This document shows positions 52,290-63,990 of a DNA stretch of 64,000 bases, piece by piece. The notes under the pieces are model-generated. The model saw only the letters and a list, made by a program, of their open reading frames with translations. It was not told where the DNA came from and ran no database searches. Each line of letters begins with the position of its first letter. Within the stretch, counting starts at the first letter, position 1. Source of the stretch: Micrasema longulum. Its lineage: Eukaryota; Arthropoda; Insecta; Trichoptera; Brachycentridae. The stretch lies in the NCBI GenBank assembly GCA_022494885.1, contig JAGVSM010003803.1, positions 115,461 through 179,460 of the forward strand. Direction: 5' to 3'. A program made the translations under genes and the position numbers.

Positions 52290-53050
52290 CTTCCTTTCAA
52301 GGTAATGGCACTGTATGACATCACTAACACTATTTCAAACATCATAAACTTTTCTGCTCACACAAATTTAAAACTTACATTTAATCATGAAATTCACAAC
52401 TATAATACACGACATGCAAAAAATCTTCACATTTCTAAATTTTGTTCCACGAAGTTCGGCAAAAGGTCTCTGGAATACATTGGTCGTATACAATTTAATA
52501 AACTGCCTGATGACCTTAAAAATGAAATGTCGAGTGGTAAATCTCAAAGACCAGAAATGAAGACCTATTTCTTGAATCTTTTTGAAAGTGATAGTTTTTA
52601 GCTCAGTTTCTGTGAATAGTCTATATATTGTGTTTTAGGTTTAAATGTTTTTCTTTTCTTTTTTTAATATTAAGTTCACAGAATGTTTAAATGTTTTTAT
52701 TTTCTTTTTTAATATTAATTTCACAGAATGTTTAAATGTTTTTCTTTTCTTTTTTAATATTAAGTTCACAGATTGTTTGAATGTTTTTATTTTCTTCTTT
52801 AATATTAAGTTCACAGATTGTTTAAATGTTTTCTTTCCTTTTTTAATATTAAGTTCATAGATTGTTAAATTTGTTAAAATTTTTATTGTTTAAATGTATA
52901 CTATGTATTGTTACAAGAAATGTACTATTTTTTTTATGTACCGTCCCAAATGAGTTTTCTCGTACAACTCCTGGGAATATAATATCATGATATTCATGTC
53001 TTATATGTTTTATTAATAAATAAAAAATAAAAAAATAATAAAAAAAAAAT
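52290..53050 (+). mobile_element. LINE 3' end with tandem repeat and poly(A)-like tail
   Basis: Frame 52305-52601 reads HNYNTRHAKNLHISKFCSTK, FGKRSLEYIGRIQFNKLPDD and LKNEMSSGKSQRPEMKTYFL to a stop: a CR1-type C-terminus. Then five 45-bp repeats, further 3' UTR, and an A-rich end (AAATAAAAAATAAAAAAATA). Confidence 0.8.
52640..52865. repeat. 45-bp tandem repeat in a LINE 3' UTR
   Basis: Five units of the pattern GTTTAAATGTTTTT, 'cttttcttttttaatattaagttcacagaat', differing by point changes and 1-2 bp length. The 72-codon frame across it is an artefact of the repeat length being divisible by three. Confidence 0.92.
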
Positions 53051-53284
53051 ACTCGCATACAGATAGTATGCAGAACATGTTGACTCGCTTCTTAAAAAGT
53101 AAGGCATTGAATGTGAAATTGGCTTCGAGAATGTTCAAACAAGTTGATAAATCTTTCTGATTAATAAATGGCGCACGCTTAAAACTATTTCATAAATAAA
53201 TTAACTCTTTCTAGCTGGTAAAGCCGTTTTTTGAAGTTCCTTCAAGAATTTGATCAAACTCAATTTTCAAAAACTTTGAACACG

Positions 53285-53455
53285 AATAATCCGCTAAGTG
53301 GAGACGGAAATCATTTAAGAGAAGGGAATATAGAAGTCTAGGCATTCACAGGCTTATGATTCGTCATTGGATGGTTAAAGTGGCCACATTACACACTTCT
53401 CTTCCACCTGTTGATTTTCGTGAAGTTTTTGAGCTGAAACCTTTAGTAGCGATAG
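53285..53455 (-). repeat. R1 repeat fragment
   Basis: 'agagaagggaatatagaagtctaggcattcacagg', GGTTAAAGTGGCCACATTAC and 'gagctgaaaccttta' blocks. Confidence 0.6.
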
Positions 53456-54289
53456 TAAAAAAGAGTGTTCATTTGCTTATTCTAAACGAGATAACAGTTC
53501 AGTGGAATATATTTCGTTATTCAAAACCGAAGATCAAAATACTCGTCCACGCTCTTAAAAAATTCGTCGATCTTTGAGGAAATAAATTCCACTGCGTTTA
53601 ATAAATGAACAAAGTAGATTACTCGTAAAATATAAAATACAAGTAATCTTCTTCAGGGGAAATTAAAAGCGTACAGTAAAGTTTCATTTCCGAATTGAAT
53701 TTTCATTATTGTTCGAGTGAAGCTTCCGCATTTAGTTAACATCCGCTTCCTGTGTATAACAAACTGCAGGTGATCTCCGGTCAGCTTTGAAAGCTCATCG
53801 ATTGAGCTTTGACTAAGTTTTGTTGACCGAGCGCTCTCATTAAACGACGCATACTACAGAGTTAAAGGAAAATAACGTATATTTTATGAGCCATGAAAAA
53901 ATGCAAAAGGGTACCGTTTAATTTTACTTCATTTAGTAATTTTTAATCACCGTATTAAATGCAAAATAAAACGTGTTTAAATAATATAAATATAAAACCA
54001 CTTTGTTTTTAACCATTTTTTTTCTACCCACCGGTTTCAAAGCTACATAAGCTTCTTTATAAAGGTATACTTTACAAATAAATTCAATCCTATTTTATGT
54101 TTACAGTAATAACTAAATATAGCATTATTGATACATATTATGAAGCTAGTAAGTCAAATGTTTTTGACGGGAAGTGGTTAAATATAAAGTTGTTTTATTT
54201 TAATTTTATTTCAATTATTATATATCAGATTCATAAAATAAAAAAGAGAAAAAAAAGGTATGTAAAAGGGATATACATATTACAATTTC
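53456..54289. other. Unassigned DNA
   Basis: Nothing recognisable on either strand; GC-richer at 53740-53860. Confidence 0.3.
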
Positions 54290-54430
54290 GAAAATGCCCC
54301 CCTAAGAGAAATCCCACAGTCATGAATTATATCGACATCCAAGGCGATACGATTGAACAACATAACACGATTGCTCTACCTACAGGCATAATCATTGGCA
54401 GGTTGGTTCTGCATCGTAGTAGGTAAAACA
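54290..54430 (-). mobile_element. CR1/Jockey-like LINE tail fragment
   Basis: Minus reading gives TNLPMIMPVGRAIVLFNR, matching TNLPMVMPVGRAMSLLNR at about 5840. Confidence 0.6.
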
Positions 54431-54559
54431 ACCCGTTGTTTTGAATAACCACAAAGTTAGTGCTTCAAATATAAATTTTATAAAACGTGTTTATTTCGTT
54501 ATTTACTGATCCAACTAAGATATTTTCAATATGTAATATTATAAACAGTACATTTTTTG

Positions 54560-54615
54560 AGTTCACCCAAATTTTTGTACGCAAGAACTGGATTTAAACC
54601 CCTTCGGGTGTTATG
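54560..54615 (-). repeat. R1 repeat scrap
   Basis: TTGAGTTCACCCAAATTTTT and 'ggatttaaaccccttcggg' only. Confidence 0.4.
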
Positions 54616-54930
54616 AATAAAATGACTGAAATCTATCAAAATATTATATTATTGGTTGATTCGGAAGAACTTGTGACCTAGTTCAAAGTGCTTTATTTTT
54701 ATTCAAATCGTTTCAATGAATTTTTTTATACATTTTCTAGAAACTTCGCGGTACAACTAAACGAACTATTTCACCGCTTGTGAGAAATTATTTTTTATAT
54801 CCAATTTTCCGTAGCACTGAACTTCCTCATTTGGAATTAACTTATGATAAATAACATAACTATATTAAAAAGTACACAAAATTATTACAACGGTTACAAA
54901 AAGTTAATTTTGAGTTATATATATTTTTTT

Positions 54931-55178
54931 CATTCTCTTTCCACACCTAAAAATGTATAGGACACTGAATGGTACACCAATTAGAGCAAATCTTGATCAT
55001 TTTTTGCAACATGAAGGTAAGATCATCAGTCTTACGCTTCAGGTGCCAGTTTTGGGACTATGAAATATTCTATTGTGAAAACACACTTTAAATAAATATT
55101 TCATATCAACCATGTCGGGAATCGAACCCAAGACCTTTTGCATGGTAGGCTAACGCGCTGACTTTTACACCACGAGGA
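54931..55178 (-). mobile_element. tRNA-headed SINE, family A
   Basis: Minus: CCTCGTGGTGTAAAAGTCAG, 'aaaaggtcttgggttcgattcccgacatgg', body and tail as in the other copies, with more changes in the head. Confidence 0.8.
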
Positions 55179-55205
55179 TAACGGTAGTGATAATATTATA
55201 TTATT

Positions 55206-55665
55206 AATAAATATAACAACAGAGATGAAGAACATTTTAGAGAAGGTAATATTTCATCTCTTTTGTAATATGTTAATATTAACAGCTCCCTAGTGAGTTG
55301 AATCCAGTCATTGTCTACAAAATTTTGGACAAACTCAAAATATAATTGATAATTCCACATGAAAAAGTATTGAAATTGAAAAAAAAAAATTTCAGGCGTT
55401 GCCTAGTATGTAGGTGAAATAATTCAATTAGATTAATCTCACCTGCATAAATAAAGGTTTCAGCTCTTTTACTTCACAAACATCAACAGATGAAAGAATT
55501 GAAGGAATATAGATGTTGGAATATGGGCATAATGGTAAATGTTACACAATGTGTAAAGTGGCCACTTAAACCAGTCAATTACAGGTCATAAGCCCTGTAG
55601 ATGCCCAGACTTCTATATTACTTTCTCTGAAATGTTCTTAATCTGTGTTGTAATATGTTAATTTT
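55206..55665 (+). repeat. R1 repeat copy (second subfamily)
   Basis: Starts with a short foldback (ACAACAGAGATGAAGAACAT and its inverse within 60 nt), then a full unit: 'gctccctagtgagttgaatccagtc', TTTCAGGCGTTGCCTAGTAT, AAAGGTTTCAGCTCTTTTAC, AATGTGTAAAGTGGCCACTT, ending TGTTGTAATATGTTAATT. Confidence 0.7.
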
Positions 55666-56535
55666 CATAAGTAAATAAATAAATGTAAAAAAAATGTTTG
55701 TAATTTTCCAAATCCAAATGTTCTAAGCTTCTATCCTGATGGTCGGTAGGTACTGTAAGGATGGGAAAGGTGATAGGCCAGGAATAATATCGATAAATGC
55801 TGTTTTATACTTAACAAGCTTATAAGCTTATGCATGCTTCATTCACAGTGTAAAACCACCCTTAAAATCATTATTTAACGATACTGATACCTTACGAACA
55901 GAATACCAATAAGAATACGATGACGTTGATTAAAGGTTTCTATTTCGAAACCCCATTTTTTTTTCTGAATGTAACTTTTCTAGAAAGACAATGAGTTTGC
56001 CTTAGTCATCATAAAATAACGCATTTACATCTCCCACGTAACCGGAAATGACGTTATGTAGGCACGTAAAAATAAAAATTCTACGTATTCGAGAGCGACC
56101 GATGAGGCTTTCAATGCTAGAGGCCACAGACGTTATAGACCGGAAGTTCACGTTAATTTGCCAATTAGCCTTATTTAACAACTCTGAACATTTATTCGCT
56201 GGTTATCGAAACGGAAATTGAGAATACAATTATTCAACGTGAACAAAAACAATGACAAAAAATTACCGCCGAATCGTTTTAATTTGAAAACAATGTGGCG
56301 TTAATTGACCAAACTCACACCTTTGTGCATGTATATATTTAAATATTCATTCAAAAGGTAGTTTTACACAAAAACATTAAGCGCATATTGTGGTAATGGA
56401 ATTCTGTCAAAAATGAGAGCTGGGCCTAGTGAAATCAGTTTATTTGTTAACACTATTTTAATAAGTATCTAAAGTGGCTTGTATATTATTTGACTTAATG
56501 GAATACCTTCGAGAAAAATATCAATTCTTTTTTTT
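55666..56535. other. Unassigned DNA
   Basis: A GC-richer patch at 56030-56160 has no recognised domain. Confidence 0.3.
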
Positions 56536-56591
56536 TAAACATAATAATAAAACAGAGTATTAAAAAAAAAACATTATTAAATATCAACGAA
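56536..56591 (-). mobile_element. 3' end of the 57-58 kb minus LINE, cut off by an insertion
   Basis: CATAATAATAAAACAGAGTA matches 12480-12500, the sequence next to the 3' end of the same family. It is separated from the rest (57594 onward) by the plus-strand LINE. Confidence 0.6.
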
Positions 56592-57593
56592 ATACATCTC
56601 CCAATAATTGTCTTCTTTTTCAACATGATATTAATTGTTTTAATGAATGGTGCGACATATATTGTCTTCAACTTAACATTGACAAATATAAAATAATATC
56701 TTTTTCGCGACGAAAAAAACCTATACAATTCAACTACAAATTAAAAAATACTTCCCTTTCAATGGTTTCGTCAATAAAGGATCTTGGCATTACTTTGGAT
56801 AGTATACTCTCCTATCGTGAACACATTGATAATATTGTAAAAAAATCTCTCAAACTACTCGGTTTTATCAATAGAGTGACCGCGGACCTCAAAAATATAA
56901 ATACCATCAAAACTCTTATTGCTCACTAGTTCGACCCCATCTAGAATACGCTTCTCCTATTTGGTCTCCATTCTACAGGACTCATATCGACCATATCGAG
57001 TCTGTCCAACACCGTTTTCTAAGAAAAGTGGCATGGTTGCTCGGATTACAAAGGGGTAATTATTTCTATTTTGAAATATAGCAATCTCTTAATCTGTCTT
57101 CATTGGAGAGACGTAGAACTGAAATGGACCTTATATGCATTTTCAAAATACTCAATGCTTTAAGTGATGTCCCATTTCTGTTGCGATCAATTTCTTTTCA
57201 TGTTCCCAACCGTGTCACCAGAAGTCAAAATCTACTATTTATAAAATCTTCTAAGAGCAACTTTGGTTTTTATGCCCCAATGTCCAGAATGTGTAGATTA
57301 GTCAATTCATCACACGACTTGGAATTTTTTGGGATAGATCTTCCGGCTTTTCGTAGATCTCTTCGCGACTAAACAGTGTGGGATGAAGTTGGATTGGCAT
57401 GGTTTAGCTCAAAGTTTTTGGTCTTTCGTTTTTTTGAATATGTTGTTTACAATTATTGTTTTGCCCTTGTTTGTCTTTGCTACATAGTTTTATGTTCTGT
57501 TTGTTCAGTTTCTTGCATTTATGTTTCTTCATGTAACTGTTGTAATTGGCTTAGGCCGTATATATACATATATAATAAATAAATAAATAAATG
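56592..57593 (+). mobile_element. LINE insertion, RT C-terminal part with tail
   Basis: Broken frames read WCDIYCLQLNIDKYKIISFS, IKDLGITLDSILSYREHIDN, IVKKSLKLLGFINRVTADLK, then ERRRTEMDLICIFKILNALS and SRMCRLVNSSHDLEFFGIDL to a stop at 57372. The 3' UTR ends in (AAAT)n. At least two stops lie between 56930 and 57100. Confidence 0.8.
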
Positions 57594-58660
57594 AATAGAA
57601 AAATAGTAAACGAAAAAATCCCAGAAAGGAAATATATATATATATATAAAAGCATATAATATATATAAAAGCATACATGAAAATGTTAATGACCTTTTGC
57701 TCCTATAATAAAAAATGGACAGTTATAATATTTTTTGTATAACATAAGAAAGAAAAAATAAAATATTCCGTAAAAGATAATATGTTTTTTTTTATAGTAA
57801 TTAATAATGGAAATTAAAAATATTTTTAAAAAAACACAAAAATATTCCTTATTAAAGGTTTTAGTTTGAATCCAGGATAGTGCTTGTTTTCTAAAAGAAG
57901 GAAAATTTCGAGAGTTTGGAATCAATGAAATATTATCAGTAAAAAAAGAATTAAAAATTTTTGGGCCTATAAAATATCCATCCTTCTTTGACTTGATCTA
58001 TTTGAATTACTTGTAAATAAATTTTGGTTCTGAAATATATATTTTAAACATTGAAAACAATATATTTGTCTTAGATCTAAAAGTTTAGCTTCTTGGAACA
58101 ATCGGAAAGAGGGAAAAGTGTGATTTTTGTGAAGCATTATTTTTAATATAAATTTTTGAACAGTTTCTAATGGTTTAATAAGATTGTCGTAAGTTCCCCC
58201 CCATCCAATTATTCCATAGGAAAGCGATGAATGTACAAGTGCATAATATACCAATTTAATCGTATTTAGCTGGGCGTAAATACTTAGTCTTTTGAACACA
58301 TAGGTTAAATATCTTAGTTTATAAACAATTACTTCAAGATGATTAGTCCATTTAAGTTGACAGTCAATGATTACTCCCAATTATTTTATGCACCCTTCAG
58401 ACTTCATGTTTTCGCAGTTATTACATATGTCAAGATTACAATATTTATTATGAAACATTACATTAAGGGAAGAAGAAGGGGAAGATGATTTTGAGTAAAA
58501 TGGAATAAACAGTGTTTTATTACAATTTAGCGAGAGAAGATTTCGATATAACCACTCCTTGATAATAGTTATACATATGTATATTGGCTTTTTTGAAAGT
58601 ATTATCCCAGGTATTACTATTTTCATTTATTATTTTCATTAACCATTTCAAGCCGAAGCG
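57594..58660 (-). mobile_element. LINE (shared with 12430-13245), RT C-terminal part
   Basis: Minus frames read LGVIIDCQLKWTNHLEVIVY, KRLSIYAQLNTIKLVYYALV, HSSLSYGIIGWGGTYDNLIK, PLETVQKFILKIMLHKNHTF and DLRQIYCFQCLKYIFQNQNL. Upstream, LNCNKTLFIPFYSKSSSP follows the 'L.LN..KT..I.F' segment. It contains an (AT)n expansion at 57630-57680. Confidence 0.82.
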
Positions 58661-58891
58661 AGAAAATAATATGCTTGTTCCGGTGGGGTGTACTGGTAAT
58701 ACCCCAGCTAAAATGCTGTACATACGAGATTTTTTTCTGTCATTATAATTGTCATATTTGTTTATACAAAACTCTTTCACAACGTTTCGAGTTTTCTGCA
58801 TTTTTTTTAGTCACGAGCATCAGTTTTTCAGTTCTTGTTTTTCTTTAATTTCCTTTTACTTCTGTATAATTCAATCATATTTCTGTATAAT

Positions 58892-59159
58892 TTGTCGGCC
58901 ACGTGGTGCAGTATTCAGCGCGTTTGCTTACCACGCAAGAGGTCTCGGGTTCGATTCCCGACATGGTCAACATGAAATATTTATTACAAAATGTGTTTGA
59001 ACACAGAATATTTCATAGTCCTTGGACTGGTACCTGAAGCGTAAGACTGATCATCTTACATTTATGTAACAAAAATGATCAAGATATACTGCGATTAGTG
59101 TACCAATGCAGTGCCATATACACCATTAGGTGCGGAAATGAAATTATGATGATGATAAT
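58892..59159 (+). mobile_element. tRNA-headed SINE, family A
   Basis: TCGGCCACGTGGTGCAGTAT, AGGTCTCGGGTTCGATTCCC, body with CTTGGACTGGTACCTGAAGC, tail CACCATTAGGTGCGGAAATG and a (GAT)n end. Confidence 0.88.
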
Positions 59160-59346
59160 GATAATCTTTATCAGAGTCAAAGGTATGAGTACATCAATAA
59201 AACAACAATTTAAAACTGTTTTTAATTTTTAAAAAAAATGTATTTTTTTATCTCTAGAACAGTGAGATAAATCAGAAATTTCAGATTTTGATGAACACAT
59301 GCAGATGTGTTATTAATTAAATAAATTAAATTAAATACATAAATGA

Positions 59347-59520
59347 AGAGTCGGGTTGTGGTCCTGTGGCTAGTGTCTCGGGCTCACAGATCAAAGGTCC
59401 GTGGTTCGAATCCCACTCTACCCCAACATGATTCCCATTTTCTAATAGTGAGTTATTTACAACTCGTTGAAAATGGTACTCAAAATTAAATATTTTGGTA
59501 AATCATAGGAACGCAATTTT
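59347..59520 (+). mobile_element. tRNA-headed SINE, family D
   Basis: GTGGCTAGTGTCTCGGGCTC and GTGGTTCGAATCCCACTCTA, then CTAATAGTGAGTTATTTACA and the uninterrupted tail TTTTGGTAAATCATAGGAAC. It shows what the split copy at 8938 lost. Confidence 0.85.
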
Positions 59521-61440
59521 TTTTTTCATTTAAAATTATAAAATACTGAAGTTAGATAGTTTACCTATGTAAGAATATAGGATTCATTATCTACTTCAAA
59601 TAATTTAATTTAGTCAGATCCTAATAATAATAATCCCAGATTATGTTCTTCTAAAATATTTCACTGTTGCTTTGGAGCTAGTTATATTAATTTAAAACGT
59701 ATTGTGTATACGGTTTTTCTTTTTTGCTTATCAGCTACAATAACTTATGTACCCTTTGTTAATTAATTTCTACAAAGTTTGAATGTATAAATATCGTATT
59801 TATACGTGTTTCATAATTTCACATAAAATATATTTTTTTAAATGGTCCACGCTGAGACGATAAAATCTTTGTGCGCATTTTTTCACAAATTGCGCTTACT
59901 AGCTGAAATTCAAACACTGTATTTTTTAAAGATGTTATTTTTTATTGATCATATTTGTTGTAATATATTGAAATTTGGAAAAATTAACAAACAAAAAAAC
60001 AATTGCTTCTCCTTTATACCAAAAATAACTAACTTATAATAAATTTGGTTTATGAAAACGGTGCCCTGTGCACCACCATAATATGCTGATAAAATATAAA
60101 ATCAGTCCTGTGAAGAAATATCAGTATTTGTAAAATAACGGTTCATTTCTCTTGTAAATTTATGTATTACGGAATCTATCGTGGGAATAACCCTTTGTAG
60201 GACCCTAGATTATCGTTAATGGGATTCGTCTCCAATAAACAATAAATAAATCAGTAAAGATTGAGATCGATTGCTTTCATTCGAACCGAAGTAAAATATT
60301 ATTTTGTTAAAGGGATTCACCTCTGACGTGCCACGAATTTGATAGTAGCTCAATTAACATTAACAGCAACATTAAATTCGTGAGATTTAATTATAATAAT
60401 ATTTTAAAGTAAATATATCTTATATCGTGAGCATACAAGAGAAATTATGAAAATCAATTATGTTCAGGGGAGCCATTTTAGTGATTTTCTAGAGTTCAGT
60501 TGCTTCTCAAAGATCAGGTTTTTTAAGTTGGTAGTTGGTAACTTTACATTAAATGTACGGTACTTTCAAATTTAATGTACAGTGTTAACATGTTTTAAAA
60601 ACATTATCACTTTAAAATTATCACGTAAAATTAATAAAAACATTATCAATTTTACCTGTAAAATTTGTCGTGAAATTTGGCAGATAATCATTTTTGTTTC
60701 GTTCATTCAGGGAGGTAGTATTTTATTTTATTTTATTTTATAACTATAAATTATGTTTTTGGGATTTTTTATTTCAATAATCCTTTTTTAAAATATTTAT
60801 GAAGGTTAAACAAACACAGAAATACACAATAAATTAAAAAGAACAAATAATTAGGATGTGTTACGAAATAATCTAAAGAATAAATTTTATTAATGAACTT
60901 TTTATAAAAAAAACCGTATCTGTCAAATACAAAACGTAGATTGATTTACTAACTACTGACTACTAACTCTAACTAACTCTTCACTGGTGACATCACCTAC
61001 AAGTAAAATTGACTAACTGTTACTTGTTTAATTCTTTGGATCTTAAATTTACTAATAAAAGTGACTATGAGTGTTAGTCAGTTTTATTTGTCAAAAATCT
61101 CTGAGCTTCTATAAAATGGTCACATATTTTGCAAATTGAATTTTTTTTAGAGTGTCGGATCGACTTGGCATTTTTACCAGTCAAGCATTATGCTAATACG
61201 ATGTCAAAAGTCAATAATCTGAATTTCGTCATTTTTGCAAATGGTCACCTTTACTTGTATAACCACGATTTATTTAAAGATATTTTCATCGAAAAGGAAA
61301 ACAGCAAAAACATATTCATAATCAAATAACAAATTTTACCAGAACGCAAAACAAAGAATGAAAACATTATTTGTGGGCTTATATATTTAATAAAATTGGT
61401 TTTTTAATCAATGTAACATATAACTAATGTTAGTAAATAT
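59521..61440. other. AT-rich DNA without recognised gene
   Basis: A possible SINE A scrap at 60055-60085 (GGTGCCCTGTGCACCACC). Open frames here have no domain. Confidence 0.3.
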
Positions 61441-61465
61441 TATTACACAACCACTTATCAACATT

Positions 61466-61512
61466 TTATGTCTTTCGGTTTGAGACGTACCCGCCTCTTC
61501 ATCAGGACGCTC
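61466..61512 (-). repeat. Hammerhead-like motif copy 3 (Penelope-type)
   Basis: Minus: GTCCTGATGAAGAGGC, GGGTAC, GTCTCAAACC, GAAAGACAT. Same layout as 33163-33425 but missing the G of GAAAC, so probably decayed. Confidence 0.45.
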
Positions 61513-61589
61513 CCTACACTAACATGAAAATATTAAACTTTGCATTAGCTTTCACAGTAGTATACATAAAATTAATCAGTCACAAAGGT

Positions 61590-61680
61590 TAAAATTTAAC
61601 AGAATCGTGACGCAGGTATTAGGGGCGTCACCAATGGAAATGAATCGTTTTCGCGGGAATTCAAAATTATAAATTTAAAG
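61590..61680 (+). repeat. Dispersed repeat F fragment
   Basis: AATCGTGACGCAGGTATTAG and 'gggcgtcaccaatggaaatg' match 17840-17880. Confidence 0.5.
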
Positions 61681-61811
61681 ATATCTTTCATGCTACTGAT
61701 AAAAACAATTTATTTTTTAATCTTCATTTTATAAACCCTTATGAATTTATAATTGTAAAAAAAAGTTATATTCACTATTTTAAAATTTAAAAAAAAAACA
61801 CACATTGATGG

Positions 61812-61990
61812 GTTGAATCGGGTTGTAGTTCCGTGGCTAGTGTTGCGGACTCACGAGCCAGAGGTCCAAGGTTCAAATTCCACTCTACCCGAACTTGATT
61901 TCCATTTTCTAATAGTGAATTATTTACAACTCTTGAAAATGGCCATCAAAATTGTAATATTTGGGTAAATTATAAGAACGCTTATATTTC
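61812..61990 (+). mobile_element. tRNA-headed SINE, family D
   Basis: GTGGCTAGTGTTGCGGACTC, AGGTCCAAGGTTCAAATTCC, body and tail as at 59347. Confidence 0.82.
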
Positions 61991-62449
61991 TTTATTTATA
62001 AACAAAAACTAATGAACACGATAAAAAAATCTCTAAATTTTCTCATTGCTTTTTTGGAAGTGTTTTCAACATCTTTGAATAGGTGCAGTTCAAGGAATTG
62101 AGTATCTTGTACTTCGCACGAGTTAGCCATGTTTTATTCATGATTTTACTCCGTTTGAAACTAATAATACGTTATTGGCTTTTGTTTTTTAAACTGCACG
62201 CGGATAATGAATACAGCTTAAGCTTTATATGGTTCAGTAGCTAAAAACTGCATAATCCAATAGTAATTTGTCTAGGAAATTTATTTCAGTGAGGCTCACC
62301 GGAGTGAAACGTGGATTAATTACCACCTTTAAACATATACCAACCGATTAAGTATTTTGTAAAGCAAATTCTCTGTACAAGATAAATAAAATATTTTAGA
62401 ATGATAATTATTTATTTCCGATTCAACTTTTTTTCTCTCTCTTTACGAC
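61991..62449. other. Unassigned DNA
   Basis: No feature recognised. Confidence 0.3.
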
Positions 62450-63990
62450 ATCCGCTCCTTAGTGGAGCATGTGGACATCACCAATTGCCTCCAGGAGACC
62501 CTATCGCCAGCCAGCTTTTTCGCCTCCTCCCACGTCAATCCAGCGCTCCTTAGTTCCGCCAAATAAAGTCGGAAGATCGTCATTGACGGCGAGAGCTCGC
62601 AGGTTTAAAAAAGAGGCAACTTGATTGTAGGTTCTCTTCAGGTCCACCGCCGCATTCTCAAGATGTTCGTTATAGGAGGCGGCTGCGTCCGTTCTCGGAC
62701 TTCAATTTTAGTTATAAAATCGAACCACCTTACACGTAATATTCTCTTTAAGCACTTACTCTCAAAACTCAGAAGTTTGGTGTTCTGAGCTTTGGTAAGG
62801 CGCCAAGATTCACATCCATATAGGAGTGCTGGCATTATACAACAGTTGAATAATAGGCATTTTGTTTTGATCGAGTATAAAATATAGTTCCAGACAACAC
62901 ACAGCATGTTAAAAGTTGCTTCAGCAATTCCTAGGTAGGTCCGAGCCCTTTGTGCATGCTTCCATCCCCAGTTATGTGAACTCCCAAGTATTTAAAGTTG
63001 TCAACTTTCTCGATCCTCAGTCCATTATTACAGAGGCTGATCAGGGTCAGGACAGGATTTTTTGCTTGATTCGAGAGATTCGAGTCTTTTTGGTATGAAT
63101 ATTAAGACTCGGACAAGCAGAATTTTCCTGCAGTTTGCAATTTGCAACAATTTCCTGAAAATCATCAACAGACTTTTCAAGAAGAACCGCATCGTCTGCA
63201 TACCCCAAGTCACACAACTTTAGGGGAGAGTTAACTTCTATGCCTCGATCAGCTGATATTGATTTGCATAAGATAAAGTCCATTAATATGATGAATAAGA
63301 ACCTCGTTTCACTCCAATGGGTACCCCAAACCAATCAGTCAAAAAGCTACCGACTCTCACACGACAATAATTGCTGACTATGTGGAGTGCTTTTATAACA
63401 GCAATAGTCTTGGGAAGAATACCCCACGCATCGAAAATTTTCTAAAGAGATGGTCGATGCGGACTTTTTAATGCTTTCTCGTAGTCAACACACGAAGGGT
63501 GAGTTTATTTCATTGCTCTGTTAGAGAATGCATCTTATATTATGGATATAGTCTGCACACGACTTACTAAACCAGTTTGATTTACTCTCAGAATTTTCAT
63601 TACAGAAGCTCGTATTCTGCCCAAGACTATGTGCGCAAGACGAAACTCTACTGGTATGCTCAACAGAGTTATTCCGTGGTAGTTATTGCACTCTAAAGGA
63701 TCACCTTTCTTGTGAATTGCAATGATTGTACCGTTAATCCAATCCTCGGACAACGTTTTTCATCCCAGATTTTTTATAACAAAGTGTGAAAAGGCTAAAA
63801 AATTGCATCCAAACTATTTTTTATCAGCTCAGACCTAATTTCATCTTCACTGGGCACTTTCCCATTTTTCAGGCATTTCTCCGTTTTGATATTTTCATCA
63901 GTGGTTGGAAAATGGTCAAAGATATAAGCTGCTCTAGGTATGTTTATTTGAATAGCGTCTGCCGATATATCAAATAGATCCGAGGGAGGT
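62450..63990 (-). mobile_element. LINE reverse transcriptase (42-kb family), runs towards the window edge
   Basis: Minus frames in order: CLKNGKVPSEDEIRSELIK, DWINGTIIAIHKKGDPLECN (RT motif), NYHGITLLSIP, KLCDLGYADDAVLLEKSVDD (YADD catalytic box), IKTKCLLFNCCIMPALLYGC, ESWRLTKAQNTKLLSFESKC, LKRILRVRWFDFITKI, then the 3' UTR (CAAGTTGCCTCTTTTTTAAA side). Several frameshifts; about 110 bp of the region present at 42430-42535 is deleted. Confidence 0.83.

Noticed and set aside
52645..52860. 72-codon Phe-rich frame
   Set aside because: It is the translation of five 45-bp tandem repeats in a LINE 3' UTR.
52640..52865. CRISPR-like array
   Set aside because: Repeats are contiguous with no unique spacers; eukaryotic context.
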